From an uncultured Bacteroidota bacterium (GTDB lineage: Bacteria > Bacteroidota > Bacteroidia > Flavobacteriales > Flavobacteriaceae), in assembly GCA_902566635.1 (NCBI GenBank), contig CACFJP010000001.1, forward strand, positions 1 through 64,000: DNA of 64,000 nt, read 5' to 3'. Position 1 is the stretch's first letter. Every line of letters begins with the position of its first letter. The notes beneath the pieces are model-generated. The model was not told where the DNA came from, ran no database searches, and saw nothing but the letters and a program-made list of their open reading frames with translations. This document shows, one piece after another, positions 54,394 through 62,748 of this stretch. The translations under genes and the position numbers were made by a program.

Positions 54394-55215
54394 ATGAAGA
54401 CGAGAGTTGCAATACAAGGAATTAAAGGGTCATTTCACGATGAAGTGGCACAACTATATTTTGGAAATCAAGTAGAGATATTGGCATGTGATTCTTTCGA
54501 CCAACTTGTACAGTCGATTGTGTATGACAATTGCAGACAAGCCGTCATGGCGATCGAAAACTCCATTGCTGGTTCGATTTTACCCAATTATGGCTTGCTC
54601 GATCAATACGGATTATCTATCGTTGGGGAACATTTGCTGAGCATCAGTCACAATCTGATGGCCATGCCTGGTCAAAGCATTTCAGATATTCAAGAAGTAC
54701 ACTCCCATCCGATGGCACTTCTGCAGTGTAAGCAATTTTTTCATGCATACCCTGATATCAAACTTGTTGAAAGTTCAGACACTGCAGCTGTTGCGAAAGA
54801 AATCAGCGATAACAATCAAATTGGAAAAGGGGCTATTGCCAGCCAGCTGGCAGCAGACTTATATGGTCTTCAGGTCTTAAGCGAGTCTATTCAAACTATT
54901 AAAAACAATGTTACTCGTTTTGTGATTGTTCAAAAATCGGCAGACCAAACGATCTCAAATATTTCAAAAGCGTCTTGGAAATTTGTTTTAAATCACAAGC
55001 GTGGAAGCCTGGCAACAGCCCTCAACGTTATGAGTGATTGCAAATTGAACCTCACTAAAATTCAATCTCTACCAGTTATTAAGACTCCTGGGAAGTATGC
55101 CTTTTTTGTCGATGTGACCTTTAATAACCCTGATGACTATCGCAAAGCTAAGTCCCTTTTGGAAATTATGGCAACCTCATTCAAAATCCTAGGTGAATAC
55201 CAATCAAAATCATGA
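54394..55215 (+). CDS. pheA: Prephenate dehydratase
   Basis: Converts prephenate to phenylpyruvate in phenylalanine synthesis. The 273-residue standalone enzyme has GIKGSFHDEVAQLYFG, MAIENSIAGSILPNYGLL, the catalytic TRF motif in KNNVTRFVIVQ and a C-terminal ACT domain (FVLNHKRGSLATALNVMSDC) for phenylalanine feedback. No chorismate mutase is fused here; that activity is on the DAHP synthase three genes on. First structural gene of the attenuated operon. Confidence 0.96.
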   Translation: MKTRVAIQGIKGSFHDEVAQLYFGNQVEILACDSFDQLVQSIVYDNCRQAVMAIENSIAGSILPNYGLLDQYGLSIVGEHLLSISHNLMAMPGQSISDIQEVHSHPMALLQCKQFFHAYPDIKLVESSDTAAVAKEISDNNQIGKGAIASQLAADLYGLQVLSESIQTIKNNVTRFVIVQKSADQTISNISKASWKFVLNHKRGSLATALNVMSDCKLNLTKIQSLPVIKTPGKYAFFVDVTFNNPDDYRKAKSLLEIMATSFKILGEYQSKS

Positions 55216-56360
55216 CTACAGCAAGAAGATTAGATCGTGTTCATGAGTATTATTTCTCTAAAAAATTACGAGAGGTACGTGCAATGATTGAAGAGGGAAA
55301 GCCGGTGATTAATATGGGTATTGGAAGTCCCGATTTACCACCACCTCAGGAGGTAGTCGATGCATTGCACAACAGCATGTTGCACCCCACTGCACACAAA
55401 TACCAAAGCTATCAGGGCATTCCGGCATTGCGCAAAGCGATTGCAGATTTTTATCATAACAAATATGGTGTAACTCTGAATCCAACAAATGAAATATTGC
55501 CTTTGCTTGGCTCTAAAGAAGGAGTTATGCATATTTCAATGGCTTTTCTCAACCCTGGAGATCAAGTACTTGTGCCTAACCCAGGATATCCAACCTATAC
55601 TTCTGTCACTCGCTTGGTGGAAGCCGAGCCTGTATTTTATAATCTTGATGAAAAAAATCATTGGCATCCAAAACTAGACCAGCTAAAAAGCCTTGACTGT
55701 ACCAAGATTCGTTTGATGTGGATCAATAGTCCACACATGCCCACTGGAACAACGATTGATTCTCAACTGTTGCGTGACCTCATTACATGGGCTGCCCAAA
55801 ATGAAATTTTATTGGTTAATGACAACCCCTATAGTTTTGTGCTCACAGATCACCCAAAAAGTATATTTCAAAACCAAAAGGATAAATCAAACATCATGGA
55901 GCTCAATTCACTGAGTAAATCATTTAACATGGCAGGTTGGCGAATAGGAATGTTGAGTGGATCGAAAGAAAATATCAATCATGTGCTAAAGGTCAAAAGC
56001 AATATGGATTCGGGTATGTTTTATGGGATTCAGCAAGGTGCTATTGCTGCCTTGCAACAGCCACAAGCGTGGTATGATCATATCAATGCTGTATACCAAG
56101 AACGAAGAGAACAAATGTGGAAACTGGCAGAAGCCATGGGCTGTACTTTTAGCAAGAATAACAGTGGAATGTTCGTTTGGGCAAAACTGCCAGAAGGAAA
56201 CACAAATAGCGAGGATTTCATTGACCAACTTCTACATGAGAAACATATTTTCTTAGCACCAGGAACTATTTTCGGAAGTGCTGGTCAAGGATATATACGT
56301 TTCTCGTTGTGTGTTGAGAAAAGTCAGATAACAGTAGCTTTAAATCGATTGGACAAATGA
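55212..56360 (+). CDS. Class I/II aminotransferase (aromatic or aspartate type)
   Basis: PLP-dependent transaminase, 382 residues: GIGSPDLPPPQEVVDALHN, HKYQSYQGIPALRKAIADFY, NDNPYSFVLT and the PLP lysine in LNSLSKSFNMAGWRIGM. Placed between pheA and tyrA, it probably makes Phe and Tyr from phenylpyruvate and hydroxyphenylpyruvate. The ATG overlaps the pheA stop. Confidence 0.93.
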   Translation: MTTARRLDRVHEYYFSKKLREVRAMIEEGKPVINMGIGSPDLPPPQEVVDALHNSMLHPTAHKYQSYQGIPALRKAIADFYHNKYGVTLNPTNEILPLLGSKEGVMHISMAFLNPGDQVLVPNPGYPTYTSVTRLVEAEPVFYNLDEKNHWHPKLDQLKSLDCTKIRLMWINSPHMPTGTTIDSQLLRDLITWAAQNEILLVNDNPYSFVLTDHPKSIFQNQKDKSNIMELNSLSKSFNMAGWRIGMLSGSKENINHVLKVKSNMDSGMFYGIQQGAIAALQQPQAWYDHINAVYQERREQMWKLAEAMGCTFSKNNSGMFVWAKLPEGNTNSEDFIDQLLHEKHIFLAPGTIFGSAGQGYIRFSLCVEKSQITVALNRLDK

Positions 56361-57220
56361 AAGTAGGATTAATTGGTGTTGGTTTGATGAATGGATCTTT
56401 GGCATTGGATTTAAAAAGCGCACATCCTAGTGTTGCGATCTATGGCGTAAGTCGAAGAGTATCAACATTGGTAAATGCAAAGCAATTGGGTTTGATTGAT
56501 TACCAGGTGACAATCAATGACATGAGAGACATGGACTTTGTTTCAATTGCTATACCAGTGACAGCCACTGTCGATATTTTACCCAGTCTTCTCGATTCAG
56601 TAGGCTCAAACACATTGGTCATTGATATGGGTTCGACCAAAACAGCTATATGCGAATCGGTATCTAAGCATCCAAAGCGCGAACAGTTTTTGGCTTGCCA
56701 TCCAATTGCAGGAACTGAATTTTCAGGACCAGAAGCTGCCATTCACAATTTATACCAAGGCAAGGTAAATATGCTTTGTGAAACACAAAAAACAAGACCA
56801 GATTTGTTGAAGCGTGCACATGCTATCTTCACCAATTTGGGAATGCATATACGTGAGATTGATCCCAGCGAGCATGATAGAAATATTGCTTACGTATCAC
56901 ACCTATCGCATATCACCTCATTTATGCTCGGAAAAACTGTTATGGAAAAGGAAGCTGATGAGCAAAGCATATTCGACATGGCTGGTAGTGGTTTCTCCTC
57001 AACTGTTCGTTTGGCAAAGAGTTCACCCGAAATGTGGATGCCAATCTTTCGACATAACAAACACAACGTAATTGAAACCTTAGATGAATACATCTCCAAT
57101 ATGGAGAATTTTAAATCTCTATTGGTAAATGATGATTACACGACATTAGTTGAAGAAATGAAGAATATAAATAAGATTAGACACATATTAAAACCTGAAA
57201 ATAAAACAAATGGAAAATAA
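56357..57220 (+). CDS. tyrA: Prephenate dehydrogenase
   Basis: NAD(P)-dependent conversion of prephenate to hydroxyphenylpyruvate. The 287 residues start with the dinucleotide fold VGLIGVGLMNGSLALDL and contain VIDMGSTKTAIC, ACHPIAGTEFSGPEAA and YVSHLSHITSFML with the catalytic His. No ACT domain is present. Overlaps its neighbours on both sides. Confidence 0.95.
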   Translation: MKVGLIGVGLMNGSLALDLKSAHPSVAIYGVSRRVSTLVNAKQLGLIDYQVTINDMRDMDFVSIAIPVTATVDILPSLLDSVGSNTLVIDMGSTKTAICESVSKHPKREQFLACHPIAGTEFSGPEAAIHNLYQGKVNMLCETQKTRPDLLKRAHAIFTNLGMHIREIDPSEHDRNIAYVSHLSHITSFMLGKTVMEKEADEQSIFDMAGSGFSSTVRLAKSSPEMWMPIFRHNKHNVIETLDEYISNMENFKSLLVNDDYTTLVEEMKNINKIRHILKPENKTNGK

Positions 57221-58292
57221 TAAAGCCATGGGAGAATGGCTGCATGCCTTTGACCTCCCTCACCCCCTAGTCATTGCTGGTCCTTGCAGCGCAGAAACTG
57301 AAGAACAAGTGATGGATATCGCACATCAACTGAAAGATACAGATGCTACAATTTATCGTGCAGGAATTTGGAAACCAAGAACACGCCCTGGAAACTTTGA
57401 GGGTGTTGGCGCCATTGGATTAAAGTGGCTGCAGCGCGTCAAAGAAGAAACGGGTATGATGACCGCCACAGAAGTGGCAAATAAAGATCATGTAAAGTTG
57501 GCACTAGAAGCAGACATTGATGTGCTTTGGATTGGTGCTCGTTCTACTGTTAGCCCCTTCATTGTTCAGGAGATTGCCGATGCCCTTCAAGGCACAGATA
57601 AAATTGTTCTTGTAAAAAATCCAGTCAATCCTGATTTGTCTCTTTGGCTTGGGGGGATAGAGCGTTTATACACAGCTGACATCAAAAGATTAGGTGTGAT
57701 TCACCGTGGATTTTCAAGCTATGCTAAAACAAAATATCGCAACAATCCAGAATGGCAATTGGCAATTGAACTGCAAAATCGATTTCCCGATCTTCCATTG
57801 ATTTGTGATCCTTCTCACATTTGTGGGCGTCGTGATATTTTACAAGACGTATCACAAACAGCCTTAGACTTGAACTTTGATGGTTTGATGATCGAAACCC
57901 ATCGAGACCCTGATAATGCCTGGAGTGATGCTGCACAGCAAATCACGCCTGACACTCTTGTTCTAATGATGAAAGATCTTCGGATTCGTAAAACAACAGC
58001 TGAAGCTGAGAGTTATGTGAACAGGCTCGACACACTTCGCGCACAAATCGACATCATCGACCACTCGATCCTTGAAACACTAGGGAAACGAATGAATATC
58101 TCTGTTGATATTGGTACGCTAAAAAAAGAGCATAATGTTGCTGTTTTGCAATCCAAGCGTTGGAATGAAATCCTAGGAAAGATGATTTTGGAAGGCGAAG
58201 GTCATGGATTGAGTGAAGAATTTGTATTGCGTATGTTCAAAGCAATTCACCAGGAATCGATTAACCATCAAGAAAAGGTGATCAATACCTAA
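57210..58292 (+). CDS. Bifunctional DAHP synthase/chorismate mutase
   Basis: First shikimate-pathway enzyme fused to chorismate mutase, 360 residues. The N-terminal DAHP synthase (class I-beta, KDPG-like) shows VIAGPCSAETEEQVMDIA, GIWKPRTRPGNFEGVG, LVKNPVNPDLSLWLGGIERL and CDPSHICGRRD. The AroQ mutase occupies about residues 272-358 (RLDTLRAQIDIIDHSILETL, SKRWNEILGK). The mutase feeds prephenate to PheA and TyrA encoded just upstream, and in this fusion class often serves as allosteric sensor. Confidence 0.96.
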   Translation: MENNKAMGEWLHAFDLPHPLVIAGPCSAETEEQVMDIAHQLKDTDATIYRAGIWKPRTRPGNFEGVGAIGLKWLQRVKEETGMMTATEVANKDHVKLALEADIDVLWIGARSTVSPFIVQEIADALQGTDKIVLVKNPVNPDLSLWLGGIERLYTADIKRLGVIHRGFSSYAKTKYRNNPEWQLAIELQNRFPDLPLICDPSHICGRRDILQDVSQTALDLNFDGLMIETHRDPDNAWSDAAQQITPDTLVLMMKDLRIRKTTAEAESYVNRLDTLRAQIDIIDHSILETLGKRMNISVDIGTLKKEHNVAVLQSKRWNEILGKMILEGEGHGLSEEFVLRMFKAIHQESINHQEKVINT

Positions 58293-58318
58293 GATTGAAA
58301 AGTCTTACCTTGTAAGCT

Positions 58319-59251
58319 GTGGAAGGAACGGTTTATAAATCGACAGGAAGTTGGTACTCTGTAAAAACAGATAGAGGTACAATGATTTCTTGTCGCATAA
58401 AAGGTAAATTTCGCACAGATCAAATCTCAAGCACCAACCCTGTTGCAGTAGGCGATCGAGTGACCATTTCTATCGACGAAAACCCCGAAGAAGGAGTGAT
58501 TCATCACATCCATGATCGGAAAAACTATATTGTTCGAAAATCGGTTAACTTATCCAAGCAAATACATATTCTAGCTGCCAATATTGATATTGCATTTTTA
58601 TTGATTACATTAAATAATCCTGTGACTTATCCTGCCTTTATCGATCGGTTTTTGGCAACCGCCAAGGCATTTGGAATTGAAGTTGTATTGTTGTTCAACA
58701 AAGAAGACTCCTACACAAGCAAAGAGTTGACAGAACTCCGCCAGCTCAAAGCTGTGTATGATGACATTGGCTATCATTGTGAAGAAATTTCGGCATTGAA
58801 AGGAACCAATGTCGATCAAGTTAAAACACTAATGGCATCTAAAGTATGTATGCTCTCTGGTCATAGTGGCGTGGGGAAATCAACCCTTGTCAACACACTT
58901 GCTCCGGTGTTGAATATCAAAACCAAAGTGATTTCGGAACAGCATCAGCAAGGGCAGCACACAACAACACATGCTGAATTACATGAGCTAGATTTTGGCG
59001 CAAAAATCATTGACACGCCAGGGATTAGAGGATTTGGTATGATTGCATTTTCCCCACAAGAATTGGGGGATTATTTTGTTGAGTTTTTTGAACGAAAAAG
59101 CCAATGCAAATTCAAAGACTGCTTGCACATAGACGAGCCAAAATGTGCAGTGAAATTAGCAGTAGCATCAGGAGATATTGCTGCCTCACGTTATAAAAGT
59201 TATACCCAAATTCTTGCTGGTGAGGACCAACAGTATAGAACTGATTTTTAG
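58319..59251 (+). CDS. rsgA: Ribosome small subunit-dependent GTPase RsgA
   Basis: Circularly permuted GTPase acting late in 30S maturation. The 310-residue product has an N-terminal OB fold (EGTVYKSTGSWYSVKTD), G4 LLFNKEDSY before G1 LSGHSGVGKSTLVNTL and G3 IDTPGIRGFGM, and a C-terminal zinc knuckle (CKFKDCLHIDEPKCAVK). Starts with GTG at 58319; no ATG fits. 26 bases after the DAHP synthase gene. Confidence 0.96.
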   Translation: MEGTVYKSTGSWYSVKTDRGTMISCRIKGKFRTDQISSTNPVAVGDRVTISIDENPEEGVIHHIHDRKNYIVRKSVNLSKQIHILAANIDIAFLLITLNNPVTYPAFIDRFLATAKAFGIEVVLLFNKEDSYTSKELTELRQLKAVYDDIGYHCEEISALKGTNVDQVKTLMASKVCMLSGHSGVGKSTLVNTLAPVLNIKTKVISEQHQQGQHTTTHAELHELDFGAKIIDTPGIRGFGMIAFSPQELGDYFVEFFERKSQCKFKDCLHIDEPKCAVKLAVASGDIAASRYKSYTQILAGEDQQYRTDF

Positions 59252-59256
59252 AATTT

Positions 59257-59706
59257 ATGAGGGTCGTTATTCAACGTGTTAACAAAGCAAGTGTTCGAGT
59301 CGATGGAGAGATCGTAGGATCGATTTCCAAAGGGCTTTTGGTTTTTTTGGGTATAACACACGGTGATGATATGGAAGATGTTTCATGGTTGGTAAAAAAA
59401 ACGGTCGGACTTCGTATTTTTAACGATACAAACGATGTGATGAATTTGTCGCTAATAGATATAGAGGGTGAGTTGTTGGTGGTCAGTCAGTTCACGCTCC
59501 ACGCATTGACCAAAAAAGGGAACCGACCCTCCTATATCGATGCTGCTAAGCCAGAAACAGCCTTGCCATTGTACAAAAGTTTTGTGGAGCAGTGCGAAAA
59601 AGCGCTCGGACGACCAGTCAGTACAGGTCTTTTTGGAGCGATGATGGATGTGCAGCTCAGCAATGATGGCCCAGTTACGATTTTAATGGATTCCAAGTGT
59701 AAATAA
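59257..59706 (+). CDS. dtd: D-aminoacyl-tRNA deacylase
   Basis: Hydrolyses D-aminoacyl-tRNAs and mischarged glycyl-tRNA. The 149 residues show MRVVIQRVNKASVRVDGEIV, the active-site SQFTLHALTKKGNRPSY and the cis-proline motif in SNDGPVTILMD. Five bases after rsgA; followed by the operon terminator. Confidence 0.97.
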   Translation: MRVVIQRVNKASVRVDGEIVGSISKGLLVFLGITHGDDMEDVSWLVKKTVGLRIFNDTNDVMNLSLIDIEGELLVVSQFTLHALTKKGNRPSYIDAAKPETALPLYKSFVEQCEKALGRPVSTGLFGAMMDVQLSNDGPVTILMDSKCK

Positions 59707-59740
59707 AAAAGCGATTGGGGTTACCAATCGCTTTTATTAA
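59705..59740. terminator. Bidirectional terminator after dtd
   Basis: Stem AAAAGCGATTGG, loop GGTTA, arm CCAATCGCTTTT, 12 base pairs with A- and T-tracts outside. Ends the aromatic/rsgA/dtd transcript and the convergent type IX cargo gene. Confidence 0.9.
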
Positions 59741-59755
59741 TAAAAATTATGTTAA

Positions 59756-60937
59756 TTATTTTACAAATCGAAGGATTCTAGTTTTGTTACCAGACTCAAG
59801 TTTCACAAAATAATTACCAGAACTCAGTTCTTCAATTTGAATTAAATTAACTCCGACAGATGGGTTTGATATTTCTTTCACCTGTTTTCCATTTATATCA
59901 AGAACTAAAATCCTATCAACTTTAAATGGTAATTCAACATTGACATATTCAGAAGCAGGATTGGGGTAGAGCTTAATTTTAGCAAATGGTAATAATTCAT
60001 CACTTGATAAAGGATCACCACCTGTTGTAAAACTAAAAATTGGACTTGTTGTTGTTCCGCCTAGGCCGACTGCTTCAACAATCCAATAATAAGTTGTGTT
60101 CTCTTGCCATCCACCTTCATATGTATTTCCGTAGGTAATACCAGGACTTTGGGGATTAAACCCAGTTACAGAGAGTGAGAGACTATCTACAGCTGCGTAA
60201 AGTCCTGCTTTCCAATTATAACTTGTTGCTGGCCCCCCAGTTGTTGCAGGATCAAATGTAAAATCAATTTTCTTAGATCCAGCGTCAGTTAATTCAATTT
60301 GAACATCTGTAGCACCATCAGCAGGTACTGGGTTAATAACAGCACCGGGTGCATCTGGCTGAACTTGCACAACTATATTATCAACAGCATAGAAATAGGC
60401 ATAATTAGCACTGTATGTAAATTTTACATGGGCTGTCGCTGAGTTGTTAACAGCAGTAGTAATATCAAAAACTTTTGCGCCTACAGAATTTGATGCACTA
60501 TAATCTTGAACAGATGTCCAGTTTGTTCCTCCGTCGCTTGAGACTGAAATAGATGCTGCTCCACCATACCCCCAGGCAAAGAAGTGATTTACAGTCAATA
60601 GAATTGTTTCACCTGTTAATGCTGAAGCATCAAAAGGAGGCGAAATTAAAGAGAATGTAGCATCTCCGGCGCCAGCTGCGTCACTATTAGCAATTGCATA
60701 GTTTCCACTCATGCCAGCTGCTGTATAAAAAAGTGTATTGCCAACACCAAAGTAGTAAGCATATCCGCTGGACTCAATCGCAAATACATCTGCGGGGTCA
60801 CCTGTTGTAACCTCATTTACAGTTGTCCAAGTTGCAGGTATTTCAGTACTTGACTCAAAATCTTCAGATAAAAGAGTTTGAGCATTTAAAGTAATTGTCA
60901 TAAGCATGACAATCGTGAATTGTAAAAATCTTACCAT
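59756..60937 (-). CDS. Secreted multidomain protein with type IX secretion C-terminal sorting domain
   Basis: A 393-residue exported protein with a signal peptide (FLQFTIVMLMTITLNAQ). Residues of about 22-195 form a choice-of-anchor/MAM-like beta-sandwich (LSEDFESSTEIPATWTTVNE, then ISPPFDASALTG, FFAWGYGGAASISVSSDGGT). A fibronectin-like middle part with GNTYEGGWQENTTYYWIVEA follows. The last 80 or so residues are a type A sorting domain (KIKLYPNPASEYVNVELP, QIEELSSGNYFVKLESG, KTRILRFVK), so it is exported to the surface by the Por/Gld system. Role unknown, possibly adhesion. Confidence 0.88.
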   Translation of the reverse strand: MVRFLQFTIVMLMTITLNAQTLLSEDFESSTEIPATWTTVNEVTTGDPADVFAIESSGYAYYFGVGNTLFYTAAGMSGNYAIANSDAAGAGDATFSLISPPFDASALTGETILLTVNHFFAWGYGGAASISVSSDGGTNWTSVQDYSASNSVGAKVFDITTAVNNSATAHVKFTYSANYAYFYAVDNIVVQVQPDAPGAVINPVPADGATDVQIELTDAGSKKIDFTFDPATTGGPATSYNWKAGLYAAVDSLSLSVTGFNPQSPGITYGNTYEGGWQENTTYYWIVEAVGLGGTTTSPIFSFTTGGDPLSSDELLPFAKIKLYPNPASEYVNVELPFKVDRILVLDINGKQVKEISNPSVGVNLIQIEELSSGNYFVKLESGNKTRILRFVK

Positions 60938-61065
60938 AATTTATTAGTTTTATTGTCCATAAAGTTAATTTTTTTTTACAAAGTAATTCGAATCATATAA
61001 CTTTTTTAGTAATGAATCTAAATTTTTATTTAATTTATAAAAACAAATTATAGTATTTGCTAAAA

Positions 61066-62349
61066 ATGAAATATGATGCCGTTTTTAAAATTTATTTGAA
61101 GTCAATTTATTTATTAGTTCCCTTAATTTTCTTTTCTCAATTTATAATAAGTTGTAAGGAAGATTCTTATAATTATTTTAATTTGGACCCTAAAAGAATC
61201 CAAGTATTTAATGTAAATGAGATTGATCTTCAACCAATATTTATTGTTGAAGGCAGTTCAGATTCATCTTATGTTTTGTCTAAAGAAGGGATCAACTTAA
61301 AACATTGGAAATTTGAATACAAGACTGGAAATGATGTTCAAATAAACAATGATGGTACATTAATTGGGATTTTTAAACCAGATGAAGTCCCAGAAATTAG
61401 CTTTGGGGGTTATGGAGGTATAATTCAGAAGTTGAGTGCTGAAGGTGATCTTTTATGGGAATATAGTTTGTTCAACGAAAATGAAATTTTACATCACGAT
61501 GTTGAACAGTTATCCAATGGAAATGTTTTAGCTCTTGTATGGGAAAAAATATCATCAGAAAATGCTAAAAATTTAGGTGTTGATACAGATGTTGATATTT
61601 TTTTTGAAAAAATTATAGAAATTAACCCTTCAAATAATCAAATAGTATGGGAATGGAAAAGTATACAACATATTATTCAAAATTATGATTCCTCAAAACC
61701 AAATTTTGGTCTACCAATAAACAACCCAAGTAAAATCGATATTAATTATGTTGATGCAAACTCAGTGGCTGGGGATATTATGCATGCTAATGGATTAGAT
61801 TATGATGAGAATAGAAATATTATTTTTTTGAGTGTAAATTTTTATAACGAAGTTTGGGTGATAGATCACAGCACTAATATTCAAGAATCAAAAGATTCTT
61901 TTGGGGGGAACTATGGTATGGGGGGAGACTTAATATACAGATTTGGAAACCCTTCCGCTTATGGTGGCTCAGGCCGCCAATTGTTTCACAGAAATCATTT
62001 TCCTAATTTGATTGAGGACAATGTTAGGGGAAAGGGTAACATGTTGATATTTAACAATGGAATCAACGAAGAAATTTCATCTGTTTATGAAATTGAACTT
62101 CCTTCTACATTTGGAATAAATTCAAATAATTTTATGGAACCCAAAATTGTTTGGGAATACAAAAATGATTCGATTTTTTCAAAAATTTTGTGTGGTGCAA
62201 TTAGGCTAAAAAATGGGAATACTCTAATTACAGAAGCTGATTTTGGTCTATGGGAAGTAAATAAAAATAAAGATGTTGTATGGAAATTTAATGCTCAAAA
62301 TGATTCTATTGTGGATAGAACTAATATTTGGCGTTCATACAAGTATTAG
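61066..62349 (+). CDS. Arylsulfotransferase-like lipoprotein
   Basis: A 427-residue putative lipoprotein (LVPLIFFSQFIISC). Repeated short beta-blade units with W-x-W endings (GDLLWEYSLF, NNQIVWEWKSI, KIVWEYKNDS, KDVVWKFNAQ) indicate a propeller as in the ASST family. Candidate catalytic or ligand His residues lie in LHHDVEQLSNGNVLAL, DIMHANGLDYDENRNI and FHRNHFPNLI. ASST enzymes move sulfate between phenols; whether this one is active is unknown. Base composition is clearly more AT-rich than in neighbouring genes, suggesting acquisition. Confidence 0.75.
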   Translation: MKYDAVFKIYLKSIYLLVPLIFFSQFIISCKEDSYNYFNLDPKRIQVFNVNEIDLQPIFIVEGSSDSSYVLSKEGINLKHWKFEYKTGNDVQINNDGTLIGIFKPDEVPEISFGGYGGIIQKLSAEGDLLWEYSLFNENEILHHDVEQLSNGNVLALVWEKISSENAKNLGVDTDVDIFFEKIIEINPSNNQIVWEWKSIQHIIQNYDSSKPNFGLPINNPSKIDINYVDANSVAGDIMHANGLDYDENRNIIFLSVNFYNEVWVIDHSTNIQESKDSFGGNYGMGGDLIYRFGNPSAYGGSGRQLFHRNHFPNLIEDNVRGKGNMLIFNNGINEEISSVYEIELPSTFGINSNNFMEPKIVWEYKNDSIFSKILCGAIRLKNGNTLITEADFGLWEVNKNKDVVWKFNAQNDSIVDRTNIWRSYKY

Positions 62350-62418
62350 AATTTAAATTAATGAATCACTTATTTTATAAGTGTTCTATATATTTCAAAA
62401 TCAATGAATTAAAATCCA

Positions 62419-62748
62419 ATGGATATTAAAAAAGTACAAACTGAAGTTGATGAATGGATTAAAAGCCATGGAGTTCGTTATTTCGATGAATTAACCAATA
62501 TGGCGCAACTTACTGAAGAAGTTGGAGAGGTAGCCCGAATCATTTCCCGCCGTTATGGTGAGCAGTCCGAAAAAGAAAGCGACAAGCAAAAGGATTTAGG
62601 TGAGGAATTAGCTGATGTACTTTTTGTGGTAATATGTCTGGCCAATCAAACAGGCGTTGATTTATCCGAGGCTTTTACCAAAAAATTAGAATTAAAGACC
62701 AAACGTGATCACGATCGACACCACAACAACCCTAAAATCAATAAATGA
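62419..62748 (+). CDS. MazG-like nucleotide pyrophosphohydrolase
   Basis: A 109-residue all-alpha NTP pyrophosphatase domain: AQLTEEVGEVARIISRRYG and DLGEELADVLFVVICLANQT hold the two metal-binding EExxE/ExxD motifs. It is a single-domain MazG relative, not the tandem MazG. The stop overlaps the aroA ATG. Confidence 0.92.
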   Translation: MDIKKVQTEVDEWIKSHGVRYFDELTNMAQLTEEVGEVARIISRRYGEQSEKESDKQKDLGEELADVLFVVICLANQTGVDLSEAFTKKLELKTKRDHDRHHNNPKINK

